From the IMG/VR virus record IMGVR_UViG_3300035681_001711, positions 1 through 34,146 of that record: a DNA stretch of 34,146 nucleotides; one strand, 5' to 3'. Below, piece after piece: positions 1 to 10,500 of the stretch. The notes under the pieces are model-generated. The model was not told the origin of the DNA and ran no database searches. It saw nothing but the letters and a program-made list of their open reading frames with translations. The first letter of the stretch is position 1. Every line of letters starts with the position of its first letter. The position numbers were made by a program, and so were the translations under genes. The stretch comes from a virus.

Positions 1-1
1 A

Positions 2-3000
2 GTAGATTTTTTATCAATAGTTGTTCCTGTACAAAATGGTACTTATACAGACTTTATCATAAAAATTCTAACCGTTGATCGAAGAAACTATAATCCTCTT
101 TATCAAATACCAAATGTTATTTTAACTCTGGAGCAAAATAACTATGAGATAGAAAATAGTAGTTTTGGTCAAGAAAAAAATAATAATTTTACTCGTAAAT
201 TAATTTTTGGAGGAAATCAACAAAGACTATACCAAGTCAAAAATTATAGATTATCTTATCATCAAAATAATTTAGTATATAATCCTATTACTAAACAATT
301 TATGAATTTAAATTCTAATAATCCAAAAAATAGAATTAATAAAATTCGTAATCCTGATTTATCTTCTACTAGAAATAAAATAGTATCAGACTTTGTTCAT
401 CCGGTAGAAAGCCCGATCTTTTTAAGAGATGATAACGATGCAAATACCAGATTTGCTTCTCCGATACCTGAGTGGTCAGACATAGAGCTAGGAAGAGCAG
501 AGAATATAGTACGAGGTAACTATAAACCAACAATTATCGACCCACAACCAACCGCTCCCGTTACTGTACAAACCAGATTTGTGTCCTTATCAAATGATGT
601 AATTAGTCCATATTTTGGTTTAAAATCAGAAACTAGAGCGCCTATAGGAGATAATACTAACGAATTTAGATCGCCAAGACCAGTATTATTTGATACATGG
701 ACTCACCAGATTACTGTATTATTTAGTTTAGATGAATTACCAATTTTATCAGTTGGCGAACCACTAAGCATATACAACCCTAATCTTTTTCCTCAACAAT
801 CAGGAGCAAATCAAACAGGAGGGGGTGTCCAAGGAGCATCTTCAGAGATCACAGCTGGTGGTACCCCACCAGTACCTCCCGCAACAGATTTTGGAGGTCC
901 AGCATCTAGTGGTATTAATCCAACAAGAACCTTAAATTATACTTTTCCTGGTTTTACTATTAAAGAATCAGAATTTAGATGTCCAAATTTTGATAGTTAT
1001 TTGACATATTGTTTAGGTAAATCAAAGTATAGTAAGCCTGATTTGTTTGTAATGTTAGTTAACGCCTATAAAGCTAAAGGTCTTTTTACAACAGCTCCAT
1101 CACCTATGCCTTCTGTTGATACTGGAGGAGGCATTAGTGGTATCGATGGAAAACTAACCTCAAATAGTAGCACTTCTCAAAATGGTATTCCGTCAAGTCC
1201 AGTGCCGGGATTAAGAACAAAAATGGATATGAATTGGGATATATGGCTAAATCATAATTTTATTAAAGATTTACAAATAATATTTGCTTTTATTAAGAAT
1301 ATCGGTGATACATATTATGGTAAAAAATATGCTATTAAATCTCCTGCTTTGTATTCCTATAAGGATACTCAATATGCTAATATCCAATTGCCATCTACTG
1401 TTGGAAATATTTCTGTGTTTCAAGGAAGCAATCAAATCTTTTATGACTATGAAATTGTTGACGGAGCATGGGAGGAGTATGGAAACTATATAGACGACAG
1501 TATTGTTTGTGGAGATCCCAACTGGCATGTGTTGAGAAACGAAGACGGTTTGATTCCAACAATTCTAGGCTATAATAATAGCTCTAATATTGATGATCTT
1601 ACCAGATATTGGTGTTCTCTAGATGCTGCTGCAAAAAAAGATCTTATATCTCAAGCTGGTTTTACAACAACAAGCAAGGCCAATAAACCGGAAGAATTAA
1701 GAAGACTGATCAGAGACAACATAGCTTGCTCTGATCCGACTAAAATATATATTCCTTCATTGGATATATCTAGCATAGAGCCAGGATCATATGTTAATAT
1801 CCAAAAAAATATACTAAATACGGATAGTTTTAACAGACCTGTTCCATCGAATAAGCTGTATACAAAAACTAATTCAGATAAGATTGTTTTTACCAATCCA
1901 ATTAATCTTTCTGGTCCTAGAATTATTGTTGATGCACCCGGAATTACTTTGGCAAATGCTAGCTATAGTTATTCTACAGATCCTAATTTATCTGTTATAA
2001 GCAATATTGCTTTAGAAGATTATTGTATGTTTATGAATCTAAAAAATCTTATAAGAACTGATCGCACAATACAACTCAGAATAGAACCGATAGAACTACA
2101 ATATCTAGAGTATTTATTAAGTTTTATTTCACCACTAGCTATTGATATTAGAAGATTAGTACCTCAAGGACCAACCGCTAATTCGTCTCCTGGTAATCAA
2201 TCATTAAATCCCAAAATGGCCACTCCATTTTTTGCTGCTGTTCCTCTAAAAAGCAACAGGGCCGTTTACGGCCCTTGGACCAATTATCCGGGTCTTGCTA
2301 TGAATCCTAATTTAGCAGACAATTTAATTGGAAATATTAAAGTTGAACAAAATAATGATTATGTACCGTGGAATTATGGTGGAATGAGTCAATTAGATAA
2401 AGTAATTTCTTATAGTATGAATGTGGATGTTAATTATCAAAGCATAATAGAAAATGGTAGAGTTTCAATAGTTGGACCTCCTATTTTTGGCATAGGCGGA
2501 GCTTTTTCTTATGAAAGAGTATCTTCGGTAAATAGTTATAGAGGAAATGCTGCTTATATAGTTTATGATAATAGTTTCTACAGTAAAACTAATTATTCTG
2601 TTGTTTTTATAGATAATAATAACCCTAGTCCAAGTCCAATATCGTATCAAACCATACAATTACAACAACAAAGTTATGGGGTAAGCGCATTAATAAGTAA
2701 TATTAGTATACAAACATCGTCTGATGGAATAAGAACCAGTTATAGCTTTCAGACATATAGTCCAAAAACAGGATTATTTAATAAAGAATTTAGTGACAAT
2801 ATTAAAAAACAAAATTCTCAAGCATTAAAATTTAATAAATTACTTTTTGGTAAATCTAACCAAATAGGAAATAAACAACTTAAAAATATTTTGGATATTA
2901 AAGAAACAGCAAAAACATCTAGAGAGCCATATAGTATAGGAAAAAACGCTACGCAACTATTCGGAACAAGTCCTGTAGAATTAATAGTTGGTCAAGCAAC

Positions 3001-4570
3001 AGAATTTGCTCCGTCTCCGCCTTCTGGGGCTCGCACACTACAGTCATTTAATAAAAGTAGAAGAAACCATCATTGGGCCGGTATAATTCCAGGAGTTGAA
3101 ACCGGTGCCGAATTAATGAATGACTACGATAGTAAATCAGCCATGAGTCTTGATGGATTATTATCTCCTGTTTCTTTCTATCCAACCAGATTAAATACAA
3201 CATATAGTCTTAGTGATCATTCTATAAAAATATCTGGCTATCCTATTACTCCAATATGTCCAAGGTGTGGAAATACTAGATTTATTACTATGGGTTATGT
3301 TGACTATAATAGTAATCAAAGAACAAAAATCGATTTACAAATTGCTTGTCCAGTTTGTTCCAAGTCTCAAACAACTGTTGTTAAAACGGATAAGAACCCG
3401 ACCAGAGATATTGGTTTACCAGATATAAATCTATATAGTTTGAATCCTATCATAGTATCAAGTGGAGAATTTGCAAATCCTTATTGTCCATCTGGACATC
3501 TTGGTAAACATAGTGTTTTAGCCATATCAAGAGGGTCTTCTTTGCCAACCGGAAACAAAAACTTTTTAGTATATGCTAATAGTGGAGAATTCGATTATGG
3601 TCAATTCGACACTAGTTTTCCTGTTGATAGCAGCGGAATATTAATGAATCAAAGATTTTTTTCTCTCAGAGGACCAATTATGTTGCATAGTTGGGGATTC
3701 GATACTGACGGATATCCCGTACCTAATGCAACAGGACAACCTTTACAATTTGATAATTATAATAGGCCTTTAAGATTTGTTTTAGACACAGGAACTATGA
3801 AAAATGATCTAACTAAACCTGGACAATATATACCATCTGCTGGAACAAGACTAGGTGATATTATTCCAATTAATTATCGATTTGTTAATAATAGATGGAA
3901 TAAAATATCAAATAAAAAATCTAAATTTTTTCATCCAAAATGGGGAGAAAGACCCGATCTTTGGCCAGTCGGCCCAATAGATTTAAGATGGGATAACGAA
4001 AGAAAAGTTTGGGACGCTGGTGGCGGTGGCGGATGCAAAGAAGAGATTTTGCCACCGTTTATATTAACTAATAGAACAGATATATCAACATTACAAGAAT
4101 TTTTAGAAAATAGAACAGAAAATAAATGCCCGTATAGAAATGTTTATATTACATTAGAAAACGATATGATTAAAGAGGATGATTATGATAGTACATATTC
4201 TACAAGAGCTTTTATTGATGATATAGAATATAATAAAGAGCCTGTGCAAAATGGCTATAGAAGATTAGTATATGTTATAGATAAAACAGGCTATACTGCT
4301 CCAAAAGGAACCAAATTATTGTGTAGATATGATAGATTAAGTGGTTTTTATGAACCTATAGGTAAACCATCTGTGACAGCAATAGGAACAATAGGCGCGG
4401 GCAATCAGGCAAGAATAGAAGCTCATTATGTATCCGGAAGAAGAGCCGGACAATCTCCAAATTTTGTTGTATCTTATTCTAATCCATTGGGATTATCGGT
4501 ATCTGTTGGAACTAAAGGAATTTTTATTTTCATTAATGGGAAATGGACTCTTTCGTCGGCTAAAGTATGA
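2..4570 (+). CDS. Giant virion-like protein, 5'-truncated by window edge
   Basis: The reading frame is open from base 2 without a stop, so the first obvious ATG at 302 is internal and at least 1522 residues are present. The protein is Asn/Ser/Tyr-rich with Pro/Gly-rich linkers (around 780-900 and 1090-1210) and no signal peptide or catalytic motif that I recognise. A four-Cys zinc ribbon (CPRCG then CPVC) lies at about 3257-3365. The central part (about 2245-2790) has the words YGPWTNYPG, PWNYGG and SDGIRTSYSFQTYSP, which I recall from long uncharacterised virion proteins of environmental phages; that is memory, not a search. The end has a YDRLSGFYEPIG-like segment. The gene overlaps the next giant ORF by four bases (ATGA). 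A tail, baseplate or fibre component is the likeliest role, inferred from size, composition and tandem arrangement. Confidence 0.8.
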   Translation, partial: VDFLSIVVPVQNGTYTDFIIKILTVDRRNYNPLYQIPNVILTLEQNNYEIENSSFGQEKNNNFTRKLIFGGNQQRLYQVKNYRLSYHQNNLVYNPITKQFMNLNSNNPKNRINKIRNPDLSSTRNKIVSDFVHPVESPIFLRDDNDANTRFASPIPEWSDIELGRAENIVRGNYKPTIIDPQPTAPVTVQTRFVSLSNDVISPYFGLKSETRAPIGDNTNEFRSPRPVLFDTWTHQITVLFSLDELPILSVGEPLSIYNPNLFPQQSGANQTGGGVQGASSEITAGGTPPVPPATDFGGPASSGINPTRTLNYTFPGFTIKESEFRCPNFDSYLTYCLGKSKYSKPDLFVMLVNAYKAKGLFTTAPSPMPSVDTGGGISGIDGKLTSNSSTSQNGIPSSPVPGLRTKMDMNWDIWLNHNFIKDLQIIFAFIKNIGDTYYGKKYAIKSPALYSYKDTQYANIQLPSTVGNISVFQGSNQIFYDYEIVDGAWEEYGNYIDDSIVCGDPNWHVLRNEDGLIPTILGYNNSSNIDDLTRYWCSLDAAAKKDLISQAGFTTTSKANKPEELRRLIRDNIACSDPTKIYIPSLDISSIEPGSYVNIQKNILNTDSFNRPVPSNKLYTKTNSDKIVFTNPINLSGPRIIVDAPGITLANASYSYSTDPNLSVISNIALEDYCMFMNLKNLIRTDRTIQLRIEPIELQYLEYLLSFISPLAIDIRRLVPQGPTANSSPGNQSLNPKMATPFFAAVPLKSNRAVYGPWTNYPGLAMNPNLADNLIGNIKVEQNNDYVPWNYGGMSQLDKVISYSMNVDVNYQSIIENGRVSIVGPPIFGIGGAFSYERVSSVNSYRGNAAYIVYDNSFYSKTNYSVVFIDNNNPSPSPISYQTIQLQQQSYGVSALISNISIQTSSDGIRTSYSFQTYSPKTGLFNKEFSDNIKKQNSQALKFNKLLFGKSNQIGNKQLKNILDIKETAKTSREPYSIGKNATQLFGTSPVELIVGQATEFAPSPPSGARTLQSFNKSRRNHHWAGIIPGVETGAELMNDYDSKSAMSLDGLLSPVSFYPTRLNTTYSLSDHSIKISGYPITPICPRCGNTRFITMGYVDYNSNQRTKIDLQIACPVCSKSQTTVVKTDKNPTRDIGLPDINLYSLNPIIVSSGEFANPYCPSGHLGKHSVLAISRGSSLPTGNKNFLVYANSGEFDYGQFDTSFPVDSSGILMNQRFFSLRGPIMLHSWGFDTDGYPVPNATGQPLQFDNYNRPLRFVLDTGTMKNDLTKPGQYIPSAGTRLGDIIPINYRFVNNRWNKISNKKSKFFHPKWGERPDLWPVGPIDLRWDNERKVWDAGGGGGCKEEILPPFILTNRTDISTLQEFLENRTENKCPYRNVYITLENDMIKEDDYDSTYSTRAFIDDIEYNKEPVQNGYRRLVYVIDKTGYTAPKGTKLLCRYDRLSGFYEPIGKPSVTAIGTIGAGNQARIEAHYVSGRRAGQSPNFVVSYSNPLGLSVSVGTKGIFIFINGKWTLSSAKV

Positions 4571-7500
4571 ATAATTGTACAATTTATAATAAAAGTTTTT
4601 TAGAGGACTTAGAGAATCTAGAGTCGTCTATTAATAGTTGTCAGTTAAATTTTAATGCAGTATCCTCATTGATACAAGCTACGGCACATGAAAACAATAC
4701 TTGGACACCACTATTTATTAATAATACTAATACTAGAGACTATTGTCCATATAAATTATTGTCTGATTTAGGATATATTTCTGGTTACGACAATAACTAT
4801 AATTTTTTAGGAATTCAAGATTTTCTATCTTTAAAAAATCCTGTATTTAATTTTTGGAATGTTGTAAATGGCGAGATGGTCGCTGATTGGGTATTAAATA
4901 ATCCGCTATCTTCACAGTTTCCAGTTGAAGGATTATTATTTTGGTTTAAAAAAGTTTCACAAGTATCTAGTCCATTGCCTCTTTCTTCTTTTCCTAATAA
5001 TAGTAGATTATTATTTGGAAATAGAACTTTTATTAAAATAGATAACGACACCCTTTACGAGATAAGCGACAACAACAGGACCTCTGCTAAATTTACCAAT
5101 ACTAATATTATTTTTAATTATGATACTAATAATCTTAATAATTTTGTTAAATTAAATACTCTGGGTACTGCTAATGCTCCTGCTTTGTTTACAACCACCA
5201 ATCGGGACACTGTAGAAAATAGATTTTTCCAAACAACATCAAGTATTCATGCAGATATTATTATTAATAACAATAAATATGTATTATGGATACCTAATGG
5301 AGATGTATATAGTTATTATACAAATTTAGATGAATCTATAGCAAAAATAAGACCAAAAGCATTTTGTCCAGCATCGCTTTATCAAACATATAATAGTTGC
5401 TATCATAGAATAACATTAGATAATATCAAAGATTTTGAAAAAAGACAACTCAATATTGCTCGATGTTATAAAGATTTTGCAAAGTATTTAGCAACTAGTC
5501 CATACACAGATGAGTTTTCTATTAGTAGATTATCTAATAAAAAGGTTAGAGATATCACCAATAATTATATATTAGATACTAATTTACAAAATGCATTAAT
5601 TAAAACTGTAAAATATTTAGAGTCTAAAAATTTAATAGATAATCTAAATAATAACTTAAATAATAATATTATTTCTAATATTCGTGATTTAAAACTAAAA
5701 ATTATACAAAAATATGGATTGAAGCTACAATTATCCGGAAGCGGTTCGATTAGTACTAAAAGACCACTGGAGCATGGGGCCGATGTTGTTATAAATCAGG
5801 TCGCGTCCTATTTGGTAGATAAAAATATTAATAATACATCTATTTTTGCTAATCAGCTTATCAGTGTTGGTGGTTTAGTTGTTAGAACAGATTTCAAAGA
5901 TCAAGATTCAAAAATATCTTTTATTGGCAATTCATCACCACGAACCAATAGCGATATTACATCGCGAGAAAATGTGCTTGATGAAAATAGCGGAGGTATT
6001 GCTAGACAAAGACCGTTGTATGCTATGAATGCTTTTATGCCCAAAATAAAAAATAGTATTAAAAACAAAATTAATATTGTTATGGAAAAGACTTGTAATA
6101 TTCCTGGTCATCCAGAAAGCGAGAATCCTTTATTGCCTAATAGTCCATTAAACATTTTATTTAAATTTGGTGATTTTAGTGGCCGTCGTGTAGGCACCGC
6201 TGCTTATGCACAGATACCTTCACTCTATACAAATTTAATAAAATTTAATGTTATCGTAGATGACTTTGAACTAGAAACATATAAGTATGCAGAAGATCCT
6301 TTTGCTCCATCAGACATGATTGCAAAAGATTATATCCAATGTCAATGGGAACAAGTTAGTGGACCTCATATGTTTTTTGTTGATCATGTGAAAGCATATA
6401 TCTCTCCCAAAAGTGGCCCATTAATAAATATATCAAGTGAAAAAATTACCGATATTTCAGGATATAATATAGCTACTAATATTTTTATTGGATCAACAGA
6501 AGCATATATTTGGCCTAGTAGTATTGGTAGATATCAAATAAAATGTACTATAAAAACGCCATACGGCACTTTTGTAAAAATTAAAACCTTTTATGTTACA
6601 GGGCCTACTATAGATGATATAAAATCCGTAGTGCCTCCTGGGACCGATATTCGCGACATAGGAGCTGCTTTGAGATCATTAAGACCAGGAGGTGGCGACC
6701 CAAAAAATGACGTGGCTCAATTTATTCCGGATCCGACAGATCAAAACTATATTTTACAAAAAGAGGTCAGGGATATTTACTTAAATAAAGATAATCTAAG
6801 AGTTTTTGTACCAAAGCTGAATAGAATAGCTTTGAATGCAAATGGATTATGTTGGCCGGTAGATACTAATCTATATATTAAAAAAAATCGAAAAAGACCA
6901 CAACTTTTAGTGAATTTGCCGCTCTATCAATTTGTTACAAATGGTACGGGTTCTTCTGGCTCAAGCACTCTTCTTTTACAATATGATCTAAATAATACAA
7001 AGTATAGATTAGAAAAAATAATATTAGAAAATACTAGAAATAATATTGATCCTAAATGTGCTGATTGTTTTAGTTTTTATCTACCACAGTTGTATTCCCA
7101 GGGAAGCACATGGTATAGAACAAAAGGAGATATAGGAGGCACAGACAATGCTTTTTCTCTTATAGGTGTTAGTAAAGACGATGGTTTGGAACAAATACTT
7201 CGTTATTATATTCTTCCTCCAATATCAACAGATTATAGCCCACCCATTAAATCTTATGGAGGATATGATCGCAATATACTTGATACTCTTGATATTTCTA
7301 GTATACCGGACCATGCAAGTCCAGGACAAATTTTGCCCGCTATTACTGGTAGACCACTAAACTATTCCGGAGATTCACCAGGACAAGAAGCTCCTTTTGG
7401 CAAAAAGAAATATTGTTTCGAAGATTACCTACCCGCGTCTAATAGTAATTATTTGTCTTTTGATAAAGGTGTTTTTCATCCTCAAAGCGGATGGATTCCG

Positions 7501-10500
7501 CATGATAGTATTCATTACAATGATGTTAAAAATTTATCTAGTGTATTAAAATTCAATCCCGGTGCTAGAGACTCATTTAGTTTCACCGGACCAAGTATTA
7601 CTAATTTAAATAACGAAGGATATATTGTAGAAACCGGGGTTTTATATATATTACCTAAAAAATGTTCTTCGAAAATTAGTTTAGGAGTAGCTCGTCAGGC
7701 TCAATTTATACCATACCTTCAGCCATGTCAAACAGATCAGGCCGATTGTAGACCCGACCCTCCTCCAGAATGGGAATGGCTAAATCAACTACACAGAGAC
7801 GCTACTGATCAATATCCTAATGTTACACCCGGAATAAATGATGCTCATGGTTATAGGATACTGGGAGGGGGTATGCCTAAACAGATAGAGAAAAATAATA
7901 ATTCTAGTTCTAATCCAGTTATGGATGAATTTCATTTAACTATAGATCAAAATAATAATTTGTTTAATTATTTATTTACGCAATCTGGCCCAGCATACCC
8001 AATTAGCCCCATGCCTGATCAAATTAATAATTTTTTACAAAAATTGACAAGGCCACAAGATACAAATTCACCAGAAGGTGACGCACGAAATTGCGTAGGT
8101 CCTGATGGATCAAAACCACAAGGTGGTTATTATAAAGGCATACCAGATCCAACAGATACGTGGCAGGGCATAAGAAATCCAAGAGTATTAGATTTTACTA
8201 TACAAGATCTTGAAGTTAAATTAAATTTTTTGAATTATGTTAATACAAAAGATATAACCATATCATTTACGTTGGCCCCATGCACAGATGAGTTTCGAAG
8301 AATATGTAGTTCATTATGTTCTTGCTTCGGTGGCGGATCCCTAGACTCTGCTATCAAGCCAGGATCAAATAATTTTATTGATCAAACAATAACAGATACT
8401 CTAGATGGACCCAGATATTTATTTGGTAATGGATATAATACATATGAAAATTTTATTGATACTAGGATCGGATTTGGCGGTAGTATGCTAAAATTTAAAG
8501 ATAGTACATTATTTGTATCGGAATATAGTTCTTTGGATAATTATCTTCGTTTTTTAACTATAATGAATACGGTTTATAATCCACTAGAAGGTACTGATGG
8601 ATTAGGAGAAAATGTATTAGAGCCTCAAATACTATATTTATTAAATCAAGAATATATTCAAAATCATAGTGTAAATTTAAATCTAACTTTTTCAGATAAT
8701 GCTAATAAATATAATGTATTACACGATAAAAGTTTTGCCGCCGAAATGTCGGGGGTTGCTTCTATAGCTAGAAGTAGTCTTCGTTATGGTGCTGGAACGG
8801 CCACGTTTGATGAAATAGATGTAGACAATCGGATAGCTCCATTCTATAAAAAACAATATATTATTAGTAACAATGATATGATTAGGCCAACAACAAGCAC
8901 AAATTACTATTCTGACAGACAAGGCTCCTTATACCATAATATTATTACTACCAATAAACTAAATATAGTGAACAACACATTTGCAAAATATAGACTCAAA
9001 CCATTATTTACCGATTCTACTTGCACAGATAACTGTGGCAGAGGCGTCGCTCCAGTCGGAAGACCAAGATATTCTAGTCAAACTGTTTTTTCTTTGGATA
9101 TAACAGTATACGATGAATCAGATGATATGTCTCCATTGAATAATACTGTTAGCTCTATGATGTTTACTAACGCATATGATTTTACTGGTAAAATAAACAC
9201 TAGTCAATTCGATAATTCGTTATGTAGTTGGGATCTTTTACTTCATGTTGGTAATACTGTTAAACCAACAGTCTCTAATTTAAGTTCATGTCATTCTTAT
9301 GGCAATAATGAAGCATTGGCACTAATAGATTATTCGAATAAGCCTAAGTATCCTGGATATAGTTTTATTGCAAATCTTAGAAACCATAAACATCTTTTAC
9401 CTTTCGTTAATATTAATGCTCCAAATATATTTTTCTATGATCACAGCATATGTCAGATTGCTAAACTGGATCAACTGGGATCTACAACACCAAGTTATTT
9501 AGTAGATTTTCCAACAAATGCAATTCTCAATATATTAACAATTATGGCCGGTGTAGCCGGTATGAGTGGTGCCGGACTAATAGGTATAAACACAGGAATA
9601 GCTGGAGCTGGACCAGGTTTAGATGCTGCTTATGGTAGTATTATATCATATTTTAATGATATAAGATTATCACAATATCGATCAGATATTGCTCAAGATG
9701 TTTTTCATCAAGATTATAGTAGATATCCTTTTGGTAGTCCAGAAAAAATATTAATTAATTTTAGCAAAGATGGTATATTTTGGTATAAAGCAGAGGCTTC
9801 AATATTTAAGTATGGAAATACTCCTGTTTTATCCACAAAAAAATATAGTTATATTAAATTAAATAAAAATTCATTTCCATTATTATCTAGATTTACATTC
9901 GATTTTGTAACAGATATTAGGGATCTAATAGATGATAAATATATTAAAACATTATCATTGCCTTGCGATAGAGCAACGTCCTTGGTTGGTCCGATAACAT
10001 ATAATAATATATCTTATAATCGGTATGATTTAGTGGACATCTCTTTTACAATAGATGATGAATCTAATACTACCGAATTATGCAAAAATGGAATCTATTC
10101 TGTTACAGATAATCAGTGGGTCTTATTATCAGGTAATCCATTATTAATAAATAGTAATCTAGATTACATTTCGGATAATAGTGTACTTGTCAATCATTAT
10201 AATGGTAGTTCGATAAGTAGTATTTTTTCAAATTTTACTGACAGTATACTAAATAATCAAATTATTATTTTAGATGGCAAAATACCTTATGAGATATTTT
10301 CTTTCAACGACAATGTGGAGGTAAGTGGAAATAATTTGGCACCAGACCCTATTATAGAAGAACCAACTGGTCCGGAAACTACACCAGGATTACCAACCGG
10401 AGATTCCACCCCTACCACGCCAACTCCACCACAACCATCTGGTCCAACATATACAAGGAAAGTTATAGGAAAAGGCTTGATATATAAGGATACAAAACCA

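Noticed and set aside
302-4570. ATG at 302 as the start of the first giant gene
   Set aside because: The frame is open to base 2 with similar composition and no ribosome site precedes 302, so the gene begins outside the window.
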